A stretch of DNA of 52,599 bases from an uncultured bacterium (lineage in GTDB: Bacteria > Planctomycetota > UBA1135 > GCA-002686595), in NCBI GenBank assembly GCA_938083085.1, contig CALLKX010000030.1, positions 1 through 52,599 on the forward strand. Reading direction: 5' to 3'. Positions 32,355 to 41,571 of this stretch are shown piece by piece. The translations under genes and the position numbers were made by a program. Within the stretch, counting starts at the first letter, position 1. The number at the start of each line of letters is the position of its first letter. The notes beneath the pieces are model-generated. The model was not told the DNA's origin. It saw nothing but the letters and a program-made list of their open reading frames with translations, and searched no databases.

Positions 32355-34427
32355 TCAGTCCTTGGCGCGCTGTAGCGCCACGGCGTCGGCGATGACGTAG
32401 CCATCCGTCCCCCGGTTGGAGATCTCCACGACCACCTGCCCGGGGGTGAGATCCCACGCGCCGAGGACCTGGTACGCCCCCTGACTCGGAGGCTGGCGCT
32501 GGTCCAGTTCGAAGCGCCCGAGGAGCGCGCCGGCCCGGACCTCCACCGGGACCGCGGAGGCACGGTTCCCGCTCGCCGTCCAGGCGATGCGCACCTCGTA
32601 CCGCCCCGCCTCGGGGACCTTGAGGCGGTAGCGCACCGACTGCGAGCCCTTGAGGTCGTTGCCGTCGTGCCGGTACCCCACCCCGAACCAGCCCGCCGCC
32701 GACTGACTCACGGTCTCGAACCCGTTGCGCTCGGCGGCGTCCTCGTCCACCACGATGGCCCCAAGGTCCTTCAGGGCGCGCCCCTTCGGCGCCTCCTTCA
32801 CGGGCGGCGGGGTGAGCACCTGCCCGTCGGCGAGCATCCGCTCCTCGAGCCGTTCCCGGTCCACCGCCTGAACGCAGCACCCCGCCCGGACGGCGTGCAC
32901 GGCGGCCGTCGCCGCCGACTGGGCGAGGATCATGAAGACGGGCTCCATGCGGATCGAGCCGAAGGCCACGTGAGTCGCGGAGGGGCAGCAGACCACGAGC
33001 AGGTTCTCGCACTCGGCGCGCGCCGGGGTCAGCGCGTCATACCCGATGCGGAACGGCCGCGGGACGCGGACCTGAACGTCCCCCTCGTTACGCACATGGC
33101 CCGCGGCGTCCACGTAGCGGCGGACGTTATGGGAGTCCATGGTGTAGGCAGCCAGCCCCACGGGGGACGTCGCCACCTCGGCGCTGCGGCAGTGGTGCTC
33201 GGTCATCACCAGCGCCCCCCTCATGCGCCGTGCCTCGCGGACGTAGAGCTGGGGCGAGTATCCGCCCGTCTCCACGAACTCGTCCTTCGCCGGCCCCCAC
33301 TGCCCGATCTCTGCGCGGATCTCCGCGGGCACCCGGTCGCTCGAGGCCAGCGTCCAGAGCAGCCCCTCGGTCCAGCGCCGGTGGGCGATGTAGAGCTCTG
33401 CCCGCTCCTCGTAGCTCGCCTCGGCCCAGGCGGCGCTGTGACCGATCCAGTCGAGGGACACACCTCGGTTGTTGTTGGTGTCGGTCTTCCGGTTCGGCAT
33501 CCCGATCGGACTCCAGGGCGCGCGGTCCGCCCCCGCTTCGAAGTCGCGCAACAGGAGCTCGTACCGGGCGGCGTCGTACTCCTGGGGCTCGACGATAGGC
33601 AGCCGGTTCTCCGGGTCGTCCGTGAAGCAGAGCCGGAGGCAATAGGCCTGTACGTTGCGGTCGCCATCACCGTCCTCTCGAGGCCCTTCCAGACCCACCT
33701 CCGGCAGGAGGCCGCTGCTGGGGTCGCCCGGGCGGACCCAGGGATCGACGCCCGGGGCGAACTGGTGGTATCGGGCCAGCGCCGTACGGACGCCCGCCAG
33801 CGACTCTCCGAACTCCGCCTCGCCCTCGCGCCCCACGGTGTAGCTGACCCCGGCGAGGGCCATGAGGTCCCCCTCATAGGTCGCGTCCATGAACACCCGT
33901 CCATCGATCCGGCGCCCCGACTCCGTCTTGATCCACTGGATCGACGGGGCCCCGCGTCCCTCTGTCTTGGTGAGCCCGATCCCGCCTGGTGACCGATCGA
34001 GCCGCTCACCCCGGAGGACGGTGATGCCGTGCTCCTCGATCAACCCCTCGAAGATCTGCTCGGCCACGTGCGGCTCGAACGCCCACATCACCTCGCCGTC
34101 GCTGGCCCGGGCGCCGCCGCGGTAGTCCTCGGCGCGCTCCTGACGCCAGGCCTCAGGCCGGTCGTAGTGACGCGATACGCGCCGGTAGAACTCGCGGGAG
34201 AGCCCGCCGACCGCGTCCTTGTGACCGATGTCCGTGGCGCCCAGTCCCCCGCTCGAGAGCCCGCCGAGCCGCCCGTCCGGATCGACGAGCAGCACCGTGC
34301 CTCCCATGCGCTCCACCTGGCAGGCGGCGATCACCCCGGCGCTCGTCCCGCCGTAGATCACGACGTCCGGCGTCGGCTCCTCGGGGGCAAAGGAGGAGCC
34401 GAGGCAGAGGGCGAGCGTTCGAAGCAT
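32355..34427 (-). CDS. FAD-dependent oxidoreductase with C-terminal golvesin/xanthan-lyase-type domain
   Basis: A 690-residue exported or surface flavoprotein of the type common in Planctomycetota and Bacteroidota polysaccharide loci. N-terminus: short signal sequence, then the FAD-binding VVIYGGTSAGVIAACQVERMG and VDPDGRLGGLSSGGLGATD. The middle has GRVFMDATYEGDLMALAGVSYTVGREGEAEF. The last about 130 residues (from NGFETVSQSAAGWFGVGYRHDG to VIADAVALQ) form an all-beta golvesin-like domain that probably binds carbohydrate. I choose the ATG at 34427. Family members are annotated FAD-dependent oxidoreductase or xanthan lyase-like; the reaction is not established. It follows the beta-propeller gene after 35 bp. 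Confidence 0.88.
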   Translation of the reverse strand: MLRTLALCLGSSFAPEEPTPDVVIYGGTSAGVIAACQVERMGGTVLLVDPDGRLGGLSSGGLGATDIGHKDAVGGLSREFYRRVSRHYDRPEAWRQERAEDYRGGARASDGEVMWAFEPHVAEQIFEGLIEEHGITVLRGERLDRSPGGIGLTKTEGRGAPSIQWIKTESGRRIDGRVFMDATYEGDLMALAGVSYTVGREGEAEFGESLAGVRTALARYHQFAPGVDPWVRPGDPSSGLLPEVGLEGPREDGDGDRNVQAYCLRLCFTDDPENRLPIVEPQEYDAARYELLLRDFEAGADRAPWSPIGMPNRKTDTNNNRGVSLDWIGHSAAWAEASYEERAELYIAHRRWTEGLLWTLASSDRVPAEIRAEIGQWGPAKDEFVETGGYSPQLYVREARRMRGALVMTEHHCRSAEVATSPVGLAAYTMDSHNVRRYVDAAGHVRNEGDVQVRVPRPFRIGYDALTPARAECENLLVVCCPSATHVAFGSIRMEPVFMILAQSAATAAVHAVRAGCCVQAVDRERLEERMLADGQVLTPPPVKEAPKGRALKDLGAIVVDEDAAERNGFETVSQSAAGWFGVGYRHDGNDLKGSQSVRYRLKVPEAGRYEVRIAWTASGNRASAVPVEVRAGALLGRFELDQRQPPSQGAYQVLGAWDLTPGQVVVEISNRGTDGYVIADAVALQRAKD

Positions 34428-34462
34428 GGCGTGAGGGTGGGGTAGAGGGTCTCCCGAGTCGA

Positions 34463-35950
34463 TCAGCGGCCTTGCTCGGCCGAGGCGTTGCCCAAGATGG
34501 GCGCCCGGTGGAAGCGCCACGAATAGACGTCTCCGTCCCGCAGGTGAAAGCGAAGCCGGACAGCACGGCCCTCGAGCCGCCCCAGGTCAGCGCCCTCTAC
34601 CCACCGCGCAGCACCATCGATCTCGTTGCCGATGAGCTCCCCGGCGCCATCGAGGCCGAAGCCGGGGATCGCCTCCCCGTCCGCCCCGACGATCTCCACC
34701 CGTAGCCCCCCCGCGGCGGAGGTGGCGTAGTTGATCTCCAGGGCGTTCCCTTCAAAGCGCAGCGGCCTGGTGGTGAGCACCCCCCCCGTGAACCCCGCGT
34801 GGAGGCTCGCGAAGCCGTCGAGCCTCAGGGAGTACCGGTGCAGCGCCGCGGTCGGCTGCGCATAGTTCTGGTTGACGTAGAGGGACATCTCCGCCGGACC
34901 GGTCTGGACCACGTTCAAGGCCGGGTAGTTGGACCGTGAGACCCAGTTCTCCAGCCCGAAGCCTGGACGTAGGAAGGCCTCCCTGAAGGTCCGGTCGTAG
35001 ATCAGCCCGCCGCGAGAGGTCAGGAGGACCGCGTCGGAGCAGTCGCGGAAGTACCCGGGGTCAACCCCGAGCCGCTCTGCGCTCGCGGCGTCGAGCACCG
35101 CGCGGCCGGGCATGAAGCGGGCGGCGATGGCGACGTAGGTCTGTGGCGCCCGGAAGTAGGGGTGAGTCTGATTGGTGTAGATGTGCTCCAACCCCTCCCC
35201 CGTGAAGGCCATGGGCTGCGAAGGCGTCCACGTCAGGAAGTCGGCGGAGGTCGAGCGGCTCACAGAACGAAAGCCCGTGTAACTCTCCCCCGTCCAGGTC
35301 CGCATGTAGCAGACATAGCAGGCTTCAAGCTCCGACCAGAAGGCCACGTTCTGGGAGTCGAACATCCCATCTGCCATGACCGGCTCTTCGCGGACGCGCT
35401 CCCAACGCAGCCCGTCCGCTGAACTCCAGCCCATGAGGCCTGTGGCCTCGACGCCGCTCAGCGCCTTGAAGCGCTCCTCCTCCGAGACGCCCGGTCGGGT
35501 GTCGAGGAAGGGGCTGAAGTTGTGGGAGAACGGCGGCTGTTCCGCGAGGACCACGTTGTTCTCGCTGTCGCCGTTCTCGCTGTCGCCGTCGACCTCAAAG
35601 AGGCCGAGCGATGGGCGCCGCCAACTGCGGCCGTCATCGCTCACGGCAACGCAAGTCCGCTCGAGGTCCGAACCGTCCGCCCCCGCCTTCGCGAGGCCGC
35701 GGTAGTAGAGGAGGAACCCCTCCTCGTGGGCGATCACCGTTGAGTAGGCGGAGAAGCGCCCCTCCCATGGCGCGTCGAACTCGAAGACCGCCCCCTCGTC
35801 CCGTGGAACCGCGAGCCTGAGCTCACAGCCCTCGGTGGACTCGACGAGGTGGCGGTCGACGAAGAGTTGCCGGGCCTGGCCGATCGTGGTGACCTCGCCC
35901 TGGGCAACCTGGAGGCTCGCCGCGGCGAGGAGGAGGCTCTCTAGGATCAT
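34463..35950 (-). CDS. Secreted beta-propeller (glycosidase-like) protein
   Basis: A 495-residue exported protein with a signal peptide (about 1-18). Residues 30-370 show the spaced short motifs of a five-bladed propeller of the GH43/GH32/GH130-like fold: LFVDRHLVE, FLLYYRGLA, CVAVSDDGRSWRRPSLGL, MGWSSADGLRWERV, FDSQNVAFWSELEACYVCYMR, TSADFLTWT. The C-terminal 120 residues are a beta-sandwich-like extension. A short duplication GDSEN-GDSEN lies between blades. I cannot name a glycoside substrate. It is most likely co-transcribed with the downstream FAD oxidoreductase, suggesting joint use of a polysaccharide. Confidence 0.75.
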   Translation of the reverse strand: MILESLLLAAASLQVAQGEVTTIGQARQLFVDRHLVESTEGCELRLAVPRDEGAVFEFDAPWEGRFSAYSTVIAHEEGFLLYYRGLAKAGADGSDLERTCVAVSDDGRSWRRPSLGLFEVDGDSENGDSENNVVLAEQPPFSHNFSPFLDTRPGVSEEERFKALSGVEATGLMGWSSADGLRWERVREEPVMADGMFDSQNVAFWSELEACYVCYMRTWTGESYTGFRSVSRSTSADFLTWTPSQPMAFTGEGLEHIYTNQTHPYFRAPQTYVAIAARFMPGRAVLDAASAERLGVDPGYFRDCSDAVLLTSRGGLIYDRTFREAFLRPGFGLENWVSRSNYPALNVVQTGPAEMSLYVNQNYAQPTAALHRYSLRLDGFASLHAGFTGGVLTTRPLRFEGNALEINYATSAAGGLRVEIVGADGEAIPGFGLDGAGELIGNEIDGAARWVEGADLGRLEGRAVRLRFHLRDGDVYSWRFHRAPILGNASAEQGR

Positions 35951-36021
35951 GGCTGGAGTCTACCCACACCCGATGCCCGACCTAACATCCCCCGGAGCGC
36001 CGGATCCCCGGAGCCGGGCGA

Positions 36022-36594
36022 CTAGTGAAAGAGCGTGGACAAGGGCATGGGCTCGCCCTCCAGCTTCCACCCCCCGCCGCGCAGCGCGAGCGTCCCAGCG
36101 GGCGCCCCTTCTCCGGCGGCTTCGACCTCGGCCACGAGGAAGAAGGGGCCGTCCACCTCGGGCTTGAACATCGTCTTGGAGGTGTAGAGCGAGGTCGTCG
36201 AGCCGCCGACGCCTCCAGACCAGGTCCAGTCGCGGAGGGGCCCCTTGTCCCTGAACAACACCTTCCCCTCCGCGTCTTCAAGGCGGAGCTCGAAGACGGT
36301 GGCCGCCCACGGGGCGCTCCCCTTGTCGTCCCTTCCGGAGAGCGGAAACGCGAGGTCGAGGTACCCCACCAGATCGACGTCCGGGCACCACTCGAGCTCA
36401 TGGCGGACGACCTGGGATTGACCGAGATCGAGGGGCTCCGCCATGAACAGTTGGTAGCGGTCCATTCCCGCGCTCTCACCGCCGTCCACGAAGGTGAACG
36501 CGCCGTTGGCGACGATCTCCGGTTCCGGGTACGACCCGCAGCCGCTGCAGAGAAGGAGGATCGGGAGTCCAAGGAGGCGTCCAGAAGAGCGCAT
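36022..36594 (-). CDS. Hypothetical lipoprotein
   Basis: A 190-residue predicted lipoprotein of no family I recognise. The signal sequence ends in LLLCSGC, so Cys19 or Cys16 is the lipid anchor. The remainder is beta-rich with alternating acidic and aromatic residues (ELEWCPDVDLVGYLDLAFPLSG, VFELRLEDAEGKVLF), perhaps a single sandwich domain. I take the ATG at 36594; an upstream in-frame ATG at 36633 adds only unlikely residues. Same strand as the glycosyltransferase gene upstream and the propeller gene downstream. Confidence 0.65.
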   Translation of the reverse strand: MRSSGRLLGLPILLLCSGCGSYPEPEIVANGAFTFVDGGESAGMDRYQLFMAEPLDLGQSQVVRHELEWCPDVDLVGYLDLAFPLSGRDDKGSAPWAATVFELRLEDAEGKVLFRDKGPLRDWTWSGGVGGSTTSLYTSKTMFKPEVDGPFFLVAEVEAAGEGAPAGTLALRGGGWKLEGEPMPLSTLFH

Positions 36595-36712
36595 GTGAAT
36601 AGGAGGACCGCGTAGAGCGAAAGGCGAATGCACCGGGGACTACGAGACAGGCCCCCGGACATGTGGCTGCCTGCGCAGATTTCTTGGCCCGCGCCACCCT
36701 ACGGCGCCGTGA

Positions 36713-37921
36713 TCAGCGCATACGAGCTGCCCGAGCAGGTCGCTCGCCGGGAACCGGCTGGCGCCGGACCCGGGTCCCCTGCGGCTTCAGCAACGGCCCG
36801 ATCCCGCCCGAGAGGAGCCCCTGTTCCACGCGACGAGCCGCCCGGTCCCACCCCCAGCGCTCCTGGACGGTCGCCTTCGCCCGCGCCCCGGCGGCCGAGA
36901 GCCGTTCCAGGTCCGAGGTCCACCCGAGGATCACCTTTGCGAGCGCAGACGGTTCATCATCCCGGAGCAGTGAGCCCGTCACGCCGTCCTCGATGATCTC
37001 CCGCGCCGCGCCGCGGTCCAGGGCGACGGCGGGGCACCCGGCCGACATGGCCTCCAGGATCGCGACCCCGAAGGGCTCGAAGCGCGAAGGGCAGAGGAAG
37101 AGGGAAGCGTTGAGGTAGCGAGCCTGGAGCTCGTCTCGGCGCTCACCGTCGAGGGCGCCGACCCACTCGACCCCGGGCTCCTGCACGGCGAGCCCGGAAG
37201 GGCCGACGACCTCGAGCCGAAGGTCAGGTCGCGCTCTCCGCGCGAGCCGGAAGGCGTCAAGGACCAGGGGACCGTTCTTGCGCTGCCAGTCGCGTCCCAC
37301 GAAGAGCAACGTCCGACCGTCGTACCGCTCTCGCTCCGGAACCTCCCTGTCGAAGTTGACACCGGCGCCCGTGACCACGAGTCGGTCATGGGCGACCCCG
37401 TAGTCCTCCTCGAGCGAAGCGGCGCACCACTCGGTGCGGGGGAACAGCACCGTGCAACGCTCGAGGATGTCCCGCTGCCGCGCGACACAGGCCTCGACCT
37501 CGAGGGGAGTGAGCTGCCCGAAGTCATGCTCTCCCGCCCGCGCGATCTGAGCGAAGGTCGCGTCCAGGGCGGCGCCGACAGGTCGCGCGGGGCGCACCCC
37601 CTGCTCCGCCGGGAAGTAGTCGGTCCCGTACATGAGCACAGCGTCCGCCTCGGAACGCGCGAGGCTCCGGATGGCCCGGCGCGACCTCAGCTCGACGGCC
37701 CGAGCCGACCAACGGGCCCTCAGCCGATGCGCCGGCGCCCGGCGTGAGCGGGCGAGCTCAAGGGCGCGGGTCGCGAGCCTCATCGGACGCGTGAGGTCCA
37801 CGTCCACCGCCTCGGAGAGCACACCAAGCCCGTCGAGTGAGATGAAAAGCTGGCGAGCCGACCCTGAGAAGCTGAGGCGACTCGTGGGGTCGCCCGAGCA
37901 GAGTCCGAGGATCCGCGACAC
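36713..37921 (-). CDS. Glycosyltransferase, GT4-like (GT-B fold)
   Basis: A 402-residue cytoplasmic or membrane-attached sugar transferase. The C-terminal half has the GT-B donor-site features: LLFVGRDWQRKNGPLVLDAF, LRLEVVGPSG, LFLCPSRFEPFGVAILEAMSAGCPAVAL with the E-x7-E pair, and the REIIEDGVTG loop. The N-terminal half is more variable, as usual for the acceptor domain. It probably builds envelope or exopolysaccharide chains; donor and acceptor are unknown. The start ATG at 37921 leads straight into the first strand (RILGLCSGDP). Confidence 0.88.
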   Translation of the reverse strand: MSRILGLCSGDPTSRLSFSGSARQLFISLDGLGVLSEAVDVDLTRPMRLATRALELARSRRAPAHRLRARWSARAVELRSRRAIRSLARSEADAVLMYGTDYFPAEQGVRPARPVGAALDATFAQIARAGEHDFGQLTPLEVEACVARQRDILERCTVLFPRTEWCAASLEEDYGVAHDRLVVTGAGVNFDREVPERERYDGRTLLFVGRDWQRKNGPLVLDAFRLARRARPDLRLEVVGPSGLAVQEPGVEWVGALDGERRDELQARYLNASLFLCPSRFEPFGVAILEAMSAGCPAVALDRGAAREIIEDGVTGSLLRDDEPSALAKVILGWTSDLERLSAAGARAKATVQERWGWDRAARRVEQGLLSGGIGPLLKPQGTRVRRQPVPGERPARAARMR

Positions 37922-38174
37922 GCGTAGGATCCTAGCCGCCTCCAGCCCAGTCCAGAAGCCCTTCCGCTCGGGGAGCGGCTACAGGGCCGGGGGGCCCCCG
38001 CCCCTACCACCATGCTACGGAGTCCACCGTGGGCCCCGCGCTCCTCTCCTGGGCGCCCACAGCGCCGCCTCGCGCCGTGAGACTGTTGGGCCTCTGTTCA
38101 GCCTGACGAGCAGATGCCCGGTGCGGCCTCCCCGTGGCCTAGGCTGGCGGTCCCGCTCCTTTGCCAACTCCACC

Positions 38175-39587
38175 ATGCTCTCCACCGCTGTCCTCCTCCT
38201 GACGGGACACCTTGTCCCCGCAGTACCGCTCGATCCCCCCTTCGTGGGCCCCAAGATTGAATGGGCCCCCCAGATCGAAGCCGCCCTCGAGGTCGCCAGC
38301 AAGGAGCGGCGGGTCGTGATGGTTGCGATGGGCGAGGCCCAGGAAGGCCGGACCGACCAACACGTCCGAGAGGTCTACTCAGACAAGGCTGCCGCGAAGG
38401 CGGCGGCATCGACCATCAACGTGCCCGCCTGGTCCTTCGCCGAGGACGAGTCGAAGATGCTCCCGAGGATGAAGGGCCTGGAGCCGAGGAATCATCGGAA
38501 CAACCTCGCGACCGTACTGGAGCGCTGGGTGACGCCCAACGCGAGCGGGGTGGTCGCCCTCCCCCATCATCTGTGGATCGGACCGGACGGTGAGCTGCTC
38601 CTGTCCTGCCCCTGGGAGATCTCGGCTGAGGAGCTCGCGTGGTGTACCGGTGAGGCCTTGCGACGGGCGGGGGTCGAGGAGCGGCCGGAGCTGCCCGCCG
38701 GCGCGAGCGCTCCACGCCGCCTCCTTGTGGGAGAGTCCTTTCGGGTCATCGACGAGGACGAACTCGGTAGGGGGCTCAAGGCGGAAGAGCTCGACGAGAA
38801 GCTCGGGGCGCTCAACAAGCGCTTCATCGGCATGGGCGACCGGGGCGACGTGATCCAGATCATGTTCACCGCCGAGCCCGCCGCGTCGGACTTCCTCGCG
38901 AAGCAGATCGGCCTCTGGGACGGGGGCTGGGGCGGCGGCGGCGGCGCGATCGTGGACGGGACGGTCGAGCTCCTGGGCACGATCTCCCCCGCGATCTTCA
39001 TCGACGTCCTCGCCGAGACCGCCCGGAGCCCGAGCGCCTCGAGGCGCGCCCGCACCGCGGTGGCCCTCGAACAGATCGGAAGCCGAGAGGGCCTCTCTAT
39101 CGCAAAGAAGGGGTGGAAGTCAGAGAAGGACGAGGCCACCCGTGCCGAGTGGATCCGCGCTCTTGCCGCCTGCGGCAAGGCCGACAAGGGGAGTATCCGC
39201 ACCGTCATCAAGGCGGCGCGCAAGGACAGCAACCCGCTGGTCAGGCGCAGCGCGCTCATCGGACTCGGCTACTCGCTCCCGAACGAGGACGCCATGGAGG
39301 CCCTGGAGAAGGCGCTCGGAGGCCCTCTGGCCGAGGAGCGGGACGCGGCCGTGCTGGCCCTCGCCCTCGGGCGATCCATCGAAGACAAGAGCCTCGTCGA
39401 GAAGGTCCTGGAGTCCGATCTTGAGGACGGCTCCAGGAGGACCGCGGAGGCCGTCATGGGCGTCCTCGAGGGGGGCCCTCTGTACCCCCTCTCAGGTGAG
39501 TTCAAGCAGATCTCGGAGAGCGAGATCGATCGCAGCCGCATCTTCTTCCGGCCCGTCGGGGAGAACCTCGAGTCCATGGGGCGATGA
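38175..39587 (+). CDS. Exported protein with degenerate thioredoxin-like and HEAT-repeat domains
   Basis: A 470-residue protein with a signal peptide. Residues 30-175 resemble the thioredoxin-like fold seen in planctomycete stress or metal-related proteins (AALEVASKERRVVMVAMGEAQEGRTDQHVREVYSD), but the CxxC site is missing: the matching stretch is GEAQEG. The C-terminal half, about 270-450, is helical with HEAT-like repeats (SGREGLS-type, RTVIKAARKDSNPLVRRSALIGLGYSLPNEDAMEALEKAL). It would serve as a scaffold rather than an oxidoreductase. The ATG at 38175 provides the signal sequence. Its stop overlaps the start of the next sulfatase gene by 4 bp. Confidence 0.7.
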   Translation: MLSTAVLLLTGHLVPAVPLDPPFVGPKIEWAPQIEAALEVASKERRVVMVAMGEAQEGRTDQHVREVYSDKAAAKAAASTINVPAWSFAEDESKMLPRMKGLEPRNHRNNLATVLERWVTPNASGVVALPHHLWIGPDGELLLSCPWEISAEELAWCTGEALRRAGVEERPELPAGASAPRRLLVGESFRVIDEDELGRGLKAEELDEKLGALNKRFIGMGDRGDVIQIMFTAEPAASDFLAKQIGLWDGGWGGGGGAIVDGTVELLGTISPAIFIDVLAETARSPSASRRARTAVALEQIGSREGLSIAKKGWKSEKDEATRAEWIRALAACGKADKGSIRTVIKAARKDSNPLVRRSALIGLGYSLPNEDAMEALEKALGGPLAEERDAAVLALALGRSIEDKSLVEKVLESDLEDGSRRTAEAVMGVLEGGPLYPLSGEFKQISESEIDRSRIFFRPVGENLESMGR

Positions 39588-40960
39588 CCTGCCAGCCATC
39601 CAGGGCGAAGCCCTGCTCCCTCCGCCTGGCTGCCTTCGCTGCGGCCTTGGCTCCGGCCTTCGCCGCTTGCGCCCCCTGGGCGGGCCCCGGCGCCTCGCTG
39701 GACTCCGCCGAGCCCGTGCGCGCAGCCGGGCCCACCACGCTCGATGAGCGCCCCAACATCGTCCTCATCCTGGCGGACGACCTCGGGTACGAGTGCCTCA
39801 ACGTCAACGGCGGAGAGTCCTACGAGACGCCCCACCTCGACCGTATGGCCGCAGAGGGCGTCAACTTCACACGCTGCCACAGCACGCCCCTCTGCACCCC
39901 GTCGCGGGTCCAGCTCATGACGGGGCGGTACTCGTTCCGGAACTACGTCCGCTTCGGGTTCCTCGACCCCGACGAGGTCACCTTCGCCAGGCGCTTCAAG
40001 GACGCGGGTTACGACACCGCCATCACCGGGAAGTGGCAGCTCACCTACGGCGATATCGACCCCCAGCGGCCGGCCCAACTCGGCTTCGACGGGTGGTGCC
40101 TTTGGAACACCGACGCGCCGCCCGGCTCTCGTTATGCGGATCCGCGGCTGGACGTCGACGGGGAGCTGAGCGTGTACGCCGGGGCCTTCGGCCCGGACCT
40201 CATCTGTGATCACGCGGTGAAGCTCATCGAGGAGGAGCGCGAGGCGCCGCTGTTCCTCTACTACCCGATGGTCCTCCCCCACTCTCCCTTCGTGCGGCCC
40301 CCGGAGGCCAGCGAGGGCGTCGAGGGGCTCCAGGCCAAGTTCGCGGCCATGGTCGGACACATGGACTCGCTGGTCGGGCGAGTGCTCGACGCCGCGGCGA
40401 GCTCCAAGAGCGATCGGGAGACCTTGGTCCTCTTCGTCGGTGATAACGGCACGGACCGGCGGGTCACGAGCCGATGGCGCGGCGCGGGGATCGTCGGCGG
40501 CAAGTCCAGGATGAACACCCACGGGACCCACGTGCCGCTGATCGCGTGGTGGCCCGGCCGGGCGGCTCCTGCCGTTTGCGAGGACCTCGTGGACTTCACC
40601 GACTTCGTTCCCACCCTCTGCGAGGGCGCCCGCATTCCGCTCCCCGAGTCCGAGCTCATCGACGGCGTGAGCTTCCTCCCCCGCTTGCTGGGCCAGCCGC
40701 ACGAGCCGCGCGAGTGGATCTTCTGCCACTACGATCCGCGCTGGAACGTCCCCGGCAAGCCCGGGCGATTCGCTCAGGATGAAGTGCACCGGCTCCATCA
40801 GGACGGGCGCTTGATCCACCTCGAGAGCGACCCGCTCGGGGAACACCCCGTCGAGGGCGATGGCGACGGCTCACGGCAGCGGCTCAAGGCCGTCCTGGAT
40901 AGCATGCCCCCCTGGCAACCACCCGCACGGGCCAGGCGCCCCGGGGCGTCCAAGGACTGA
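39584..40960 (+). CDS. Sulfatase (formylglycine type) 2, probable lipoprotein
   Basis: A 458-residue sulfatase. The signal sequence ends in a lipobox-like AFAAC (Cys29), so it may be anchored rather than free. The active site is NIVLILADDLGYE (metal Asp65/66), HLDRMAAEGVNFTRCHST, and CTPSR, with C104 as the formylglycine precursor; ITGKWQLTYG and FVGDNGTDRRV follow. It is distinct from sulfatase 1, being shorter and with a different C-terminus. It is translationally coupled (atga) to the upstream HEAT protein, so the two probably act in one extracytoplasmic process. Confidence 0.93.
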   Translation: MTCQPSRAKPCSLRLAAFAAALAPAFAACAPWAGPGASLDSAEPVRAAGPTTLDERPNIVLILADDLGYECLNVNGGESYETPHLDRMAAEGVNFTRCHSTPLCTPSRVQLMTGRYSFRNYVRFGFLDPDEVTFARRFKDAGYDTAITGKWQLTYGDIDPQRPAQLGFDGWCLWNTDAPPGSRYADPRLDVDGELSVYAGAFGPDLICDHAVKLIEEEREAPLFLYYPMVLPHSPFVRPPEASEGVEGLQAKFAAMVGHMDSLVGRVLDAAASSKSDRETLVLFVGDNGTDRRVTSRWRGAGIVGGKSRMNTHGTHVPLIAWWPGRAAPAVCEDLVDFTDFVPTLCEGARIPLPESELIDGVSFLPRLLGQPHEPREWIFCHYDPRWNVPGKPGRFAQDEVHRLHQDGRLIHLESDPLGEHPVEGDGDGSRQRLKAVLDSMPPWQPPARARRPGASKD

Positions 40961-40998
40961 CCCCCGCTCCCCCCCCAACGAATCTCCCCAGCACCTCC

Positions 40999-41571
40999 AT
41001 GTCCAAGCCCCGAATCGCTGCCTTCGCCGGATCCTGCCGCTCCGCCTCCCTCAACCGCAAGCTCCTCGCTGCGGCCGTCTCCCTCGCCACTGAAGCGGGA
41101 GCAGAGGTGGACGTCATCGACCTCGCGGAGCTCCCGATGCCGATCTTCGACGAGGACCTCGAGGCCCAGGGCACCCCCGAGACCGTGACCGCGTTCAAGG
41201 AGCGCCTCAAGGCCGCGGACGGCCTCCTGATCGCCTCACCCGAGTACAACTCTTCCTACCCCGCGCTCGTGAAGAACGTGATCGATTGGGCCACCCGCCC
41301 GGCTCCTGAGGAGGCCATGCTGGCCGCCTTCTCCGGCAAGGCCTGCGGGCTCCTCGCGGCCTCCCCTGGCGCCCTGGGCGGCATCCGCATGCTGCCCCAA
41401 CTGCGCCTGCTCCTCTCCAACATCGGCGTCCACGTGGTGCCCGCCCAGTTCGGACTCGGTCGCGCCCACGAGGCCTTCGGTGAGGACGGGACCCTGAGCG
41501 ATGAGCGTGCCCAGGGCATGCTCCAGCAGGTCGTCACTCAGACCGTCGAGCTCGCGACCCGCCGGTCATAG
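40999..41571 (+). CDS. NADPH-dependent FMN reductase
   Basis: A 190-residue flavodoxin-like reductase (SsuE/ChrR/AzoR-like group). FAGSCRSASLNRKL is the FMN-phosphate loop, DLAELPMPIFDEDLE and ASPEYNSSYPALVKNVIDWATR are the family's other marks, and the G-A-L-G-G-I-R segment closes the flavin site. It would reduce FMN or quinone-type substrates with NAD(P)H. It is convergent with the RluA-type gene, and the two coding regions overlap by 6 bp at their stops. Confidence 0.94.
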   Translation: MSKPRIAAFAGSCRSASLNRKLLAAAVSLATEAGAEVDVIDLAELPMPIFDEDLEAQGTPETVTAFKERLKAADGLLIASPEYNSSYPALVKNVIDWATRPAPEEAMLAAFSGKACGLLAASPGALGGIRMLPQLRLLLSNIGVHVVPAQFGLGRAHEAFGEDGTLSDERAQGMLQQVVTQTVELATRRS

